A stretch of 64,000 bases of DNA, taken from Patagioenas fasciata. Its lineage: Eukaryota; Chordata; Aves; Columbiformes; Columbidae. The notes beneath the pieces were generated by a model that saw only the letters and a program-made list of their open reading frames with translations, did not search any database and was not told the DNA's origin. Below, piece after piece: positions 27,860-38,965 of the stretch (within the stretch, counting starts at the first letter, position 1; every line of letters begins with the position of its first letter). The DNA lies in assembly GCF_037038585.1 (NCBI RefSeq), contig NC_092520.1:1455001-1519000 (forward strand). The letters are read 5' to 3'. The position numbers and the translations under genes were made by a program.

Positions 27860-30800
27860 CTGAAGGGGACGGGAAGGGATGGGAGGGGACGGGAGGACCC
27901 CGCGCCGCTGTCCCCAGGGATTTGGGGAACCCATGGGGTGCAGACAGCTCCAGTTTCCCCATGCTGGAGTGCTTGCCACGGGGTTCCCCTTGCAGCACCC
28001 CCACTCCCATGGGTGAAGCGTTTTCTGCTGCACCAGCGGAGGGGGTCGATGTATCTAAAACCAGCTACAGGCTCTGTGGTGTTGATGCCAGTGACCCCAA
28101 AGGTGGGACATCCCTCCCCAGCAAGGACCTGGTAGCACATGGTCCTACGAGCTGCCAGCAGGATGGGGAGACCAGACAGGGAGCACCTCAGTCCCCCCAG
28201 CTGCCACCAACACTGTCCCTGCTCAGGAGACCCCCAGGATGCTCCATGGGTGCCACTGTTGCCAGTGGTTTTCCCCTAGAACCAGCCTGGTCCATCCCAT
28301 CCCATCCCATCCCATCCCATCCCATCCCATCCCATCCCAGAGCAGCGCGGTGTCCCTACAGCCAGCTGGGGATGTCACCAGCCTCCCCTGGAAATGACCA
28401 GACCTGGAAATGCCTCCCAGTCTCCCATCCTTGAGAACCAAGACCCCGTGGACCGCCATTCTTGGGGACCAAGACCTGCAGCCTCATCAGTCCCCCATCC
28501 TTGGGGACCAGGACCCCACAGATCCCCCATCCTTGGGGACCAAGACCCACAGCCCCGTCGGTCCCCCATCCTTGGGGACCAGGACCCCTTAGCCCCATGG
28601 GGCTGCAGCATCCATCCTGCCTGTGGGATGCTGAAGGCCAAGAGCATGTTGTGGTGCTGCAGCCCTGGTTGGACGCAGCCACCAGCTCTGCCATATGCCC
28701 CAGCTGTTTCACGGGACCAAAGGATGCTATGGGGGACACAGAGGTCCCATGGGGCCCTTCACCTGCAGAGCATCCCTGGCGCTTGGTGCAAGGACACATT
28801 GCGGGGTGTGGCCCAGGGACTGAGATGTTCCCTGGGGTGTCAGGGACACCGGTGCTGGCTCTGCCGTGCCAGCATCTCCTGCTGCTGGAGGAGGATCTCA
28901 CTGCTGGGAATGCCCAGCCGGGGGGCGTCAGGGCTGGGGGGCAGCGCGACACACTGAGGGCACCCAGGGTGACCCCTCCTAAGCTGTCCCATGTCACCAA
29001 CCTGCGGGTCACCATGGCTTGGGGCTCAGTGGGCAAACCCACCCCCCTGAGAGCAAACCTGGAGTGCTCCCCCATGCTTCCTCGTGCCGTGGATGCCGTG
29101 CTGGTCCCACCAGCCCCTCTCATCCCTGCACAGTCCAGCATGGCCCCGTCCCCCCCAGCAGGGCCCCATTCCCCCCAGCACGGCCCCATCCCCCCCAGCA
29201 CGGCCCTGTCCCCCGCAGCACGACCCCACCAAGTGCATTCTCTTCACCCTTGGGAATGGGGAACCTTTTCCCCCCAATGTGCTGACAAAGTGAGCTGCCC
29301 CAAACCACCAGCTTTTCACCCAAAACCAGAGGGGAGCTGCGGTTGAGGATGGATGGAGACCCCCACCCCAAGCCCCACGCACCCCACGGCTGAGCTGGGA
29401 GCCAACAGGTGGGTCCCCTCCCGCTGTGGGATGTCACCTTCCTCATCGACAACCCCCCAGCCTCAATGTCCCCCTCTCCACAGGGGTCCCACTACCCCCA
29501 GGGACCCTCAGCCCGCTGCTCCAAGGGACGTTGTCCCACTTGGAGCCGGTCCCTGCAGCACGACCGGACAACCATTGGGGTCTGCACTGACAGCGCAGGA
29601 TCTACACTAACGGGGGGTCTGCACTGACCAAAGTGGGGGTCTGCGCTGACCAATGGGGGGGTCTGCACCGCCAACGGGTTCTTACACTAACCAAAGGGGC
29701 CGGTCTCCGTCTCCACAGCCTCTAACCAAATCCACCCAACCTCAGTGCATTTGTACTGTGACAAATCATTGCTGACGGGGACCAGCGCAGTGGTGATGCA
29801 GCATGAACGTTGGGTTACTGCCCCCCATCGCTACCGGGAGCTGGGCTGGGCCCTGGGGGGGTCCTCCCAACCCCCAACAGAGCAGAATGTCCCCAGAGCC
29901 TGTTTGCCCCCCATCCCCTCACCGCTGCAGTAACAGGGCTGGGTCCTGTCCCCATCCCAGCCGATCCCCAGGGATCTGCCTGGGAAACGCTCCAGTCCCA
30001 GCACCGAGAAAACACACGGATGCACTAAATTCATGGTGGGGGGGGGGTGGTGGTTCCCACGCTGGAACCCGGCAATGATCCCCATCGCCTCCCCAACACA
30101 AGCAGAGCAGCAGGTTCCCAAGGTTGGGGCGCAGCCGCCTGCACCCCAACTTCCAGTTTGGTGGGACAGACCCCCTCACCTCCATCCCCAGGCCCCCGAC
30201 TGTGCCCCCCCAGCAGCTCACCTGCACCCGGGCTTCGGTGAGGTCGATCTTGAGCGCCAGCTCCTCGCGGGTGTAGATGTCGGGGTAGTGGGTCTCGGCG
30301 AAGACCCTCTCCAGCTCCTTCAGCTGGGAGCTGGTGAACGTCGTCCGGATTCGCCGCTGCTTCCGCTTCTCGTTGATCCCCGACGGGTCCGAGAAGAATT
30401 TGTAGGGAACTGGGGAGGGAGAGGAAAGGGTGAGCAGAGCCGGCACAGCAGGCAGGGCCACAGCGGATGGGGCGGGCAGGGATGCACCGGGCAGGATGAA
30501 CCGGGCAGGGATGCACCGGGCAGGATGAACCAGGCAGGGATGCACCGGGCAGGATGCACCGGGCAGGATGAACCGGGCAGGGATGCACCAGGCAGGGATG
30601 CACCGGGCAGGATGAACCAGGCAGGGATGCACCAGGCAGGGATGCACCGGGCAGGATGAAGCGGGCAGGATGAACCAGGCAGGGATGCACCGGGCAGGAT
30701 GAACCGGGCAGGATGAACCAGGCAGGGATGCACCGGGCAGGATGAACTGGGCAGGATGAACCGGGCAGGAATGTACTGGGCAGGATGCACCAGGCAGGAT

Positions 30801-33671
30801 GAATTTGGCAGGGATGCACCAGGTAGAGATGTACTGGGCAGGAATGTACTGGGCAGGGATGTACCGGTCAGGGATGCATCGGGCAGGATGAACCGGGCAG
30901 GGATGCACCGGGCAGGGATGTATCGGGCAGGGGTGCACCGGGCAGGGATGTACTGGGCAGGGATGTAACGGTCAGGGGTGCACCGGGCAGGATGAACCAG
31001 GCAGGGATACACCAGGCAGGGATGCACCGGTCAGGAATGTAACGGGCAGGGATGTACTGGGCAGGGATGTACCAGGCAGGGATGTACCGGGCAGGGATGT
31101 ACCGGGCAGGGACGCACCAGGCAGGATGAACCAGGCAGGGATGCACCATGCAGGGATGTACCGGGCAGGGATGTACCAGGCAGGGATGTACCGGGCAGGG
31201 ATGTACCAGGCAGGGATGTAACGGGCAGGGATGTAACGGGCAGGGATGTACTGGGCAGGGATGCGCCAGGCAGGATGAATCGGGCAGGAGTGCACCGGGC
31301 AGGGATGTATTGGGCAGGATGTACCAGGCAGGATGAACCAGGCAGGGATGCACTGGGCAGGGATGTACGGGGCTCGCGTGTACTGGACAGGGATGCACCA
31401 GGCAGGGATGCACCAGGCTGGAATGAACCGTGCAGGAATGTACTGGGCAGGATGCACCTGGCAGGATGAACCGGCCAGGGATGAACCAGGCAGGGATGAA
31501 CTGAGCAGGGACACACCAGGCACAATGCACTGGGCAGGGCGAATCAGGCAGGATGTACCAGGCAGGGATGGACCGAGCGGGGATGTACTGCACACGGATG
31601 CACCAGGCAGGGATGTACTGGGCAGAATGCACTAGGCAGGATGAATCGGGCAGGAATGAACCAGGCAGGGATGCACCAGGCAGAATGCACCAGGCAGGGA
31701 TGAACTGGGTGGGGACGCACCAGGCAGAATGCACTGGGCAGAACGGATTGGGCAGAATGCACCAGGCAAGATGAATCAGGCATGGATGCACAAGGCAGAA
31801 CGCATCAGGCAGGATGAACTGGGCAGGATGTACCAGACAGGGATGTGCGGGGCAGGGGTTTACTGGGCAGGGATGTGTGGGGCAGGGATGAACCAGGCAG
31901 GATGAACCAGGCAGGGATGAACCAGGCAGAAAGCATCAGGCAGGATTAATCGGGCAGGGATGAACCGGGTGGGGATACACCAGGCAGAATGCACTGGGCA
32001 GACTGAATCAGGAAGGATGGACCAGGCAGGGATGGACCGATGAGGGATGGACCGGGCACGGGTGTACTGGACAGGGATGAACCGGACAGGGATGCACCTG
32101 GCAGGGATGTACCGGGCAGGGATGAGCCGAGCAAGATGAATTGGGCACAATGAATTGGGCAGGGATGAACAGGGCAGGGGTGTACCGGGCAAGGATGTAC
32201 TGGTCAGGGATGAGCTGGGCAAGGTGAATCGGGCAGGGATAAACCGGGCAGAAGGCACCGGGCAGGGATGATCTGGGCAGACTGAATTGTGCAAGATGGA
32301 TCGGGCAGGATGAACTGTGCAAGGTGGATCGGGCAGGATGAATCAGGCAGGATGATGTACGAGGCAGGATGCACCGGGCAGGGATGCAGCAGGCAGAACG
32401 CACCGGGCAGCACGAACCGGTCAGAACAAACCGGTCGGGGATGCACCGGGCAGGACAAACCGGGCACGGATGCACCGGGCAGGGCTGGACCAGGCAGGAG
32501 TGCAGCGGGCAGGGCAGGCAGGGCGGCCGCCAGCTCGGGCGCTGCTTCCCCGCGTCCCCGGTCCCGTTTATTCGTTGCCGCCGCCGCTCCCTCGGCGGGA
32601 CGCGGGGCCCCGGCGGCGGGAGCGGGGCCGGCGGGGCGGGGGAGCGCGGTGCGGAGCCGGGGCCGGTGCTGGGGCTGAGGCCGGGGCGGGGGGAGCGACC
32701 GGTACCATCCGGCGGCTCTTTCGTTGTCGGCGCATCTGCGGGCAGAGCACCCGCGGCGGCAACGAAAGCGGAGCGGGGAGGGGGGGCCCGGCGGCGGCGA
32801 CCCCCATCCAGCCCCGCTCCGGAGCCGCCGCAGCCCCGGGGAGCTCGGGGGTTCCGCGAGTGGGTACGGGGAGCCCGCCCGCTACCGGGAACGGGAGCGG
32901 CGGGTTCGAGCTCCCGAGCGGCTCTGCCGGAGCTGCGGGCAGCGGCGGCACCGAGCGCCGGGGGTACCGGGAATAAGTGGTACCGGGAACTGACGGCAGC
33001 GAGCGCCGGTGGTACCGAGTGCTGACGGTACCGGGAATCGATGGCATCGAGCACGGACCGTACCGGGAACAGACGGCAGCCGTCATCGCCGGCACCGGGC
33101 ACCGCCGGCAGCTGGTACCGGCGGTACCGACCGCCGACAGCAGCGGTTACCGATGGCATCGAGCCCTAAAAGTACCGAGCACCGGCGGCAACGAACACCG
33201 ACGGTACCGGGCACCGACGGCACTGGCGGCAACGATCACCGACAGCAACGAGTACCGGCTGTGTCGGGCACCGACGGCAACGGGAACCGACGGTACCGAG
33301 CACCGGCAGCACCGGCGGTACCAGGAACCGATGGCACCGAGCTCTGACGGTGCCGAACTCCGACAGCATCGAGCCCCGGGAACCGACGGGCACCGACGGT
33401 CAGGGGATGCTCGGGGAGGGAGCGGCGTCCCGGAGGTCCCGGGGGTCCCGTGTCCGTTACCTGCCGAGTAGGGCGAGGGTTGGTGGTCGCGCAGCGCGCC
33501 CAGGGCGCAGTTGGCGGAGGCGAGGGGGGGGCAGGCGGGTCCGGGACCGAACCCCCCCCGCATGGGGCTGTACTGGAAGGAGCCGGCCTGGCTGCAGGGA
33601 CTGAACTCGTAGGCGGACGCTTCCATGGCGGCCACGCAGGAATCGTAGGAGTTGAGGTAGGAGTAGTCCAT
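27425..33671 (-). CDS. PHOX2A: PHOX2A, paired-like homeodomain transcription factor
   Basis: Three exons on the minus strand (33671-33461, 30409-30222, 27859-27425) encode 277 aa; the human protein has 284. The N-terminus [19 protein letters not shown], the homeodomain (residues about 88-147, Gln at position 50) and the C-terminal [11 protein letters not shown]...ALKTNLF are PHOX2A hallmarks. The Ser/Asp/Glu-rich stretch [19 protein letters not shown] also fits PHOX2A and not PHOX2B, and there is no polyalanine tract. The protein is a nuclear activator that specifies noradrenergic, autonomic and some cranial motor neurons and binds TAAT-type sites. An in-frame ATG nine bases upstream (33680) has a weak context, while the one at 33671 has GCCATGG, so I use 33671. 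CLPB lies upstream on the same strand, as in human. Confidence 0.97.
28291..28339. repeat. (ATCCC)n microsatellite in PHOX2A intron 2
   Basis: About nine to ten units of CATCC, the same pentamer family as at 1645-1712. Confidence 0.95.
28428..28600. repeat. Minisatellite in PHOX2A intron 2
   Basis: About four to five copies of a unit near 38 bp containing 'cccccatccttggggaccaa'. Confidence 0.85.
29135..29230. repeat. Short GC-rich minisatellite
   Basis: Repeats of 'cagcacggccccatcccccc', intron 2 of PHOX2A. Confidence 0.85.
29575..29690. repeat. Short minisatellite (gggggtctgcactgacc)
   Basis: About five imperfect copies, intron 2 of PHOX2A. Confidence 0.75.
30222..30409 (-). CDS. PHOX2A: PHOX2A coding exon 2 (homeodomain helices 1-2)
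   Basis: 188 bp, residues 71-133, from [20 protein letters not shown] to [12 protein letters not shown]. The acceptor is tccccag and the donor GTGAGC. The intron between ...RVQ and VWFQ is the classic position for paired-like genes. Confidence 0.97.
30472..32525. repeat. 2-kb minisatellite in PHOX2A intron 1, 14-15-bp unit
   Basis: Units such as GGGCAGGGATGCACC and GGGCAGGATGAACC are repeated well over 100 times. They fill about two thirds of intron 1 (30410-33460). Open frames across it in several phases are artefacts of the missing stop codons. Confidence 0.96.
32950..33375. repeat. Degenerate minisatellite near PHOX2A exon 1
   Basis: Imperfect units with 'ggtaccgggaaccgacggca', again in intron 1, close to the exon 1 donor. 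Confidence 0.85.
33461..33671 (-). CDS. PHOX2A: PHOX2A coding exon 1
   Basis: 211 bp, residues 1-70, rich in Ser/Tyr/Gly/Pro. It ends at donor GTAACG after ...HQPSPYSA, phase 1. Confidence 0.96.
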
Positions 33672-33790
33672 GGCGAACATGGAGCAGGGCCCGGCTCGGC
33701 GCCCACCCGTTACCGCCACCGCCTGCCCGCCGGCCCCCGGCCCGCCCCCGCCATCCGCCGCCCCAGCCCGCCCCGGGCCGCCGCACCCCG

Positions 33791-33798
33791 TAAATATA
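33791..33798 (-). promoter_or_regulatory. PHOX2A: PHOX2A TATA-like box
   Basis: TATATTTA on the minus strand inside a CpG-rich region. It would place the start of transcription near 33760, about 90 bases before the ATG. Confidence 0.5.
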
Positions 33799-33843
33799 CC
33801 GGCGGGGGGAGCGGCGGACAAAAGGCTGCGCTCGCCGGGGGCT

Positions 33844-33857
33844 TTTGCATGACAATA
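33844..33857 (-). promoter_or_regulatory. PHOX2A: SOX-POU composite-like element at PHOX2A promoter
   Basis: TATTGTCATGCAAA on the minus strand agrees at 13 of 14 positions with the SOX-OCT composite CATTGTCATGCAAA. It lies about 46 bp upstream of the TATA-like box. Binding is inferred. Confidence 0.45.
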
Positions 33858-34060
33858 TCTCCCGGGGACGGCGGGCGCAGCAGGAGCGGGCGGAGCCGCC
33901 GGCGCCCCCCACCCCCTCCCCACAACCCCCCGCCGCCCCCCGCCCTTAACCCTTCGTGGGCGCCCGTCGAGCTCCGCGCCCCCGCAGCCGCGCACGTCGG
34001 GGCGGGCGGTCCCGCCGTCCCCCCCGCTGTCCCGGTCCTCCCCGGGCACCAGCGGCACCG

Positions 34061-35255
34061 GTCCCGTCCCCAGCCCCGTCCCCGTCTCCGTGTCCCTCCG
34101 CAGGGTCCCTGTCCCCAGCTCCATCCCTCTACCTGCTTCCAGCCTCATCCCATCTCCATCCCCATCCCACCGACACATCCCCGCTCGACCCCCAGGCACC
34201 TCCACCCCACAGCAGCACAAGGGGGGACCCCAGGGCATCCCACTCCAGCCACCCACCCGTGGGGTGAACCCCCCTCACCCTGCGCGGGGGTCCCATGGGG
34301 ACAGGGAGTGGGGCTGGGGGCTCCATTGTACCTCATGGCTCTGACAATGTCCCTGCTGTCCCATGGGGTCATGGGATGATCCCAGGGTGGGGGGGAACAG
34401 CCTGGGCACCCCAATCCCTGCAGACCCCCATCTCGCACCCAAGGGACCCCCAGCCTCGGGGGGAGACACCTCCTTGGCGGGTCCAGCAAAGGATTTGCAC
34501 CCCAAGGGTACGAGATGCTCCACCAGCACCGGGGATCAAGTGTGGGGGACACGGGCAGCAGATTGTCCCTGTCCCTGAGCAGTCACCCCCCTCCTGGCTC
34601 CTCCATCCATCCACCCTGACCCCAGCGGTCACCCTCATGTCCCCTGGGTCCCCCTCGCAGGTGACATCCCTGGAAAATTCCATGTGCTGCGGGACGGGCC
34701 AAACTTCCCCTGGGACCAGTGTCTGGGGTGGGGGGGACACTGGGGTCCCCTTCACCGGGGGGCGCTTGGGGGATGAGCATCCCAGGGTTAGGGGAGCAGC
34801 AGGGGAACCACCCATGGGTGCATGGGGGTGCAGGGGTCTGGGGGTGGCTCAGCCCCATTCCTCTCCTCTCCCCCCACCTCCCCCCAATTCCCCCAATTTT
34901 CAGCCCGGCTGCATTTCAAAGCACTTCACCCCCCCACCCCGCTGAGGCCAAGGTAGAAGCCTTGCCCCTTTTTTCAGCTGTAAGGGGGGCGGTGGGATCT
35001 GGGACATTTTCAAGACAAACACTTTCACTAAAGAGGATTTAAAAGTCTAATTACGGCCGGCTAAGGGCTTTGTGGCCCAGGCCCAGGAGGAGGGGGCTCG
35101 CTGACCCCCCAGTGGGCACCAGCCACGGGGGGGAGGCCGGACCCTGGCCCGGGCCATGTGGAGCCAGCTCTGCCCGTGGGGCGCAGCGATGGGGCTGGGG
35201 GCTGTCCCGGGGGTGGCCAGGACCTGTTCTGCCCCCCGGGTCTCACAGCCCGTGT
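34061..35255. other. PHOX2A upstream flank, no gene seen
   Basis: GC-rich, with repeated 'ccc atc c' type simple sequence at 34080-34160. No exon is supported. Confidence 0.4.
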
Positions 35256-35259
35256 CCTG

Positions 35260-35720
35260 CCCCACGTCCTTCCCCGTGTCCCACCCATGTCCTGCTCTCT
35301 GTCCTTCTCCTTGCCCTGCCCCACCCTCTGCCCCACGTCCTTCCCCATGTCCTGCCCCCTTCCCTGTCTCGTCTTGTGCCCCATGTCCTGCCCCAAATGC
35401 TGCTCCGCATCTCGACCCATCTCCTGCCGAGTGCCCCATCCCACCTCCCGCCCCTGCATCTTGCTCCACGCTCTGCCCCACATCTTGTCCTGCATCCTGC
35501 CCCATCTTCTGCCCCATCATCTCCTGCCCCACGTTATCCTTCCCCATGCCCTGTTCCACGTTCTGCCCCATGTCCTGTCCTGCATCCTGCCCCATCTTCT
35601 GCCCCATCTCCTGCCCCACGTTATCCCTCCCCATGCCCTGCCCTGCATCTTGCCCCATGTCCCGTCCTGCATCCTCCCCCCTGTCCTCTCCCACATCCTG
35701 CCCCAAATCTTGCCCTCAGG
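35260..35720. repeat. Minisatellite (ctgccccatcttctgcccca type)
   Basis: Imperfect units of about 15-30 bp built on 'cctgccccat'. Nested duplication is visible: 35550-35640 repeats 35460-35550. Confidence 0.88.
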
Positions 35721-35952
35721 ACAGCCCCAGTGTCCCCACTCCCCGGTGCCACCCAAACGGGCCCAATCCGGGTCCGCTCCCTGGCGTGGGACCCCCGGGA
35801 CACCCGTGGGCGCGGGGGCCGGTGGGTGCCCCCCAGCCCAGCTGCGCGGGCCGAGCGGGCAGGTTGCTAACCAAGTTAATTAGATCACGGGGCTGGAGGC
35901 TGGCGGCTGAGCGAGAGCCCCGACTGTCAGGCTGCTGGAGTTGTGAAAAAGT

Positions 35953-35963
35953 TAATTCGATTA
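35953..35963. promoter_or_regulatory. Palindromic homeodomain dimer site (TAAT-N3-ATTA)
   Basis: TAATTCGATTA, flanked as TTAATTCGATTAA, about 2.3 kb upstream of the PHOX2A ATG. P3-type sites bind paired-like homeodomain dimers. A 'ctaattagg' follows 20 bp on. Confidence 0.5.
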
Positions 35964-36354
35964 AGTTTTCCCTCTAAACTAATTAGGCAGCAATCTGCCA
36001 CGCAAGGAGCTGCTGCTATCGCTACCCAGAGCCAGGGGCAGAACGGGGTGGGGGGAGGAGGATGGGGGGGTGAGGAGAGGAGGGGGACAAGGGGGCTGGG
36101 ATGGGATTGGGGCTGAGCCGGGATGTCCCGTCGGGGATGGGGGGCGGTGCGGGGGAGACCCCGGTGCCCCCGGGGCTCCCACAGGAGCTGGGGTGCAGCT
36201 GGGGGTGATTTTGGGGGTGAAGGAAGGCGAGTGCTGGCAGCTGTGGCACAGAGCTGTCCCCAGCGTCACCTGGTGGGGCAGGGGCGTGGGCTGACCCCCC
36301 AGCCATGAAACGGGTGGCAGTGGCAGTAGGGAGGGCTGGGCATGGCGGAGGAGA

Positions 36355-37000
36355 TGGGGACAGGGACCCCCATCCCTCCATTCTCAGGGATCTGGGGACA
36401 GGAACCCCCGTACCCCCATTCTCAAGGAGCTGGGGACATGGACACCCCCCAATCCCTCCATCCTCAAGAAACTGGGGACAGGGACCTCCTGTCCCTCCAT
36501 CCTTAAAGAGCTGGGGACAGGGACCCGTGTCCCTCCATCCTCGAAGAACTGGGGACAAGGACCTTCTGTCCCTCCATCCTTAGAGAACTGGGGACAGGGA
36601 CCCCCATCCCTCCATCCTTAGAGAACTGGGGACAGGGACCCCCATCCCTCCATCCTTAAAGAACAGGGGACAAGGACCCACATCCCTCCATCCTTGAAGA
36701 ACAGGGGACAGGGACCCCCATCCCTCCATCCTTAAAGAACTGGGGACAGGGACCCCAATCCCTCCATCCTTAGAGAACTGGGGACAGGGACCCCCATCCC
36801 TCCATCCTTGAAGAACAGGGGACAGGGACCCCCATCCCTCCATCCTTAAAGAACTGGGGACAGGGACCCCCATCCCTCCATCCTTGAAGAACTGGGGGCA
36901 GGGACCCCCATCCCTCCATCCTTGAAGAACAGGGGACAGGGACCCCCATCCCTCCATCCTTAAAGAACTGGGGACAGAGACCCCAATCCCTCCATCCTGC
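36355..37000. repeat. Minisatellite, about 38-bp unit
   Basis: Some 17 copies of 'gaactggggacagggacccc' followed by 'catccctccatccttaaa'. The units alternate between two variants (gaactgg / gaacagg). Confidence 0.95.
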
Positions 37001-37360
37001 AGGGCTCTGGGTGCCACCAGTGACCCAAGGGCCACATCCATGTACCTGGGGGGGGGGGGTCGTGATCTCTCTGCAGCCAGAGGGGCTGGCGGGACCCCAC
37101 TCTGACGGGACCCCCTTTGTGCACAACCCGGGTCCCCCGCACAGCTCAAGTCTCAGCCTTGTCGGGGTCGCTGACCAGGCGCAGCATCCGGGCCGTGTCA
37201 CCCCATGGGGACCCCCAGTTTCTGCAGCGCCGGGTCCCACACCAGCACGACCCACCGGTGCCAGAGGCCTCCGGCCGCCGCCGCCGCTTTGTTCCCGGTG
37301 ACAAAGCCCCGAGCCGGGGCTGCACCGAGGCCCCTGCGCTCGCTGGAGCTCGCCTGCCCC

Positions 37361-37371
37361 TAATCGAATTA
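37361..37371. promoter_or_regulatory. Palindromic homeodomain dimer site (TAAT-N3-ATTA)
   Basis: TAATCGAATTA within CTAATCGAATTAG, about 3.7 kb upstream of PHOX2A, in a unique stretch (37260-37580) that stands out from the repeats around it. Confidence 0.5.
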
Positions 37372-37667
37372 GGAGCCCGGCACGGGGCTGAGGGCTGGCC
37401 GTAATTGAATTTCCCCCGTCACAGCCTGATGTTTCTCCCCTCCGGATCCTGCCTCCCGTTTATTGTTCCCGGCCCGGCCGCGGTGGCACATTTATTTGAT
37501 CTGTCAGAGGGAGCCCTTTCACCGCTGCTGTTTGCTCAGAGACGGCGGCGCCGCGCCTCCAGCACCATTAAAAACAAATAAAATGATTGAGGAGGGACCC
37601 GTGTGCCACCCCGGCTGGTGGGACCCGTGTGGCTGCGTTCCTGGGGGGGCCGGCACAGCACAGCATC

Positions 37668-38014
37668 GAACCAGAGAATCACAGATGGTTTGGGGTGAAG
37701 GGACCTTAAAGCTCCCCCAGTGGCACCCCTGCCATGACAGGGACATCTTCACCAGCTCAGGTTGCTCAGAGCCCCGTCCAGCCTGGCCTGGGATGTCTCC
37801 AGGGATGGTTCAGCCACCACCTCTCTGCCCAACCTGGGCCAGGCTCTCACCACCCTCAGGACAACAATTTCTTCCTCATTTCCAGCCTCAATCTCCCTCC
37901 TTTAGTTTAAACCATCACCCCTTGTCCTGTCACAACAGGCCCTGCTGAAAACTCTGTCCCCATCTTTCTCATCAGCCCCTTTAAGCACGTAAAGGCCGCC
38001 CTAAGGTGCCACAC
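37668..38014 (-). mobile_element. CR1 LINE 3' fragment (antisense)
   Basis: Starts 'gaatcacagatggtttgggg' and runs through 'caccctcaggacaacaattt' and 'caccccttgtcctgtcacaa'. Confidence 0.92.
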
Positions 38015-38159
38015 CAGGGCACAGCGCGTCATGTCACCCCTGGCCGTGGGTCCCCGGGCTCCCTGTGTCCCACCCAGCAGCTCCGGGAGCCCCGAGCCCG
38101 GTGGTGTTGGTTTGGGGGGTGGTGTCGCGGTCCCCCCGGGGCAGCCTCAGTGTCCCACA

Positions 38160-38965
38160 GCACTGCCCTGCACACCCGTGCACACCCCCATGTACATACC
38201 TGTGCACACACCCATGCACCTGTACGCACAGGTGCACAGCTGTGCACACACCCCTGCACATCTGTCCACACACCCTTGCACATCTGTCCACAGCCATGCG
38301 CACATGTGCACAGCCACACATGCCTGTGCACACCCATACACAGGCATGCACACCTGTGCACATCCATGCACAGACATGCACAACCGTGCACACATCCCAA
38401 TGCACACCCATACACACCTGTGCACACCCTTGTGCGCTCCCATGCACACAGCCATAAACACCCATACACAGACTCATGCGTGTACTTGTGCATACCTGTG
38501 CATGCCCTTACACACTCATGCACGCACTCCTGCACACACTCATGCACTCTCATTCAAGCCTGTGCACACACCTGTGCACACACTTGTGCACAGTCATGCA
38601 TGCCCATACACACTCATGCGCTCCCATACACACCTGTGCACACATCAATGCACAGCCATGCACACTTATGCAGCCCTGTGTACACACTCATTTACTCCCA
38701 TGCACACCCATGTACACACTCACTTTTGCACACAAATGCACAACTATGCACTCTTCTGTGCACTCCCCTGTGCACACCCATGTACACACCCAAGCACACA
38801 CTTGTGCACTCCCATGCACACACACTCCCATGCACATCCATACATGCTTGTGCACACACTCGTGCACTCCTGTACACACCCCCATACACATCTCTGCACA
38901 CACTCGTGCGCCCTCATACACACCTGTGCACACACTCGTGCACTCCCATGCACACACCCCGCACG
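38160..38965. repeat. CA/TG-type minisatellite with alternating purine-pyrimidine
   Basis: Variants of 'cacacctgtgcacacaccc' without interruption. All six frames are nearly stop-free, giving false long ORFs. Confidence 0.94.

Larger units (their letters stand above)
33380..34060. promoter_or_regulatory. PHOX2A: CpG island over PHOX2A exon 1 and promoter
   Basis: Continuous high GC with many CpG dinucleotides across the coding start and about 390 bp upstream. Confidence 0.75.

Noticed and set aside
26987-28135. A 382-codon + strand open frame
   Set aside because: It runs antisense to PHOX2A exon 3 and 3' UTR in GC-rich DNA. PHOX2A on the minus strand explains the coding signal.
30868-33159. 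Minus-strand open frames of 200-380 codons ([12 protein letters not shown] type)
   Set aside because: They are translations of the 14-15-bp minisatellite in PHOX2A intron 1. Several phases are open at once, which indicates repeat structure and not selection.
32008-33159. A 383-codon minus frame ending near PHOX2A exon 1
   Set aside because: It spans two minisatellites and a CpG-rich intron and is not linked in phase to PHOX2A.
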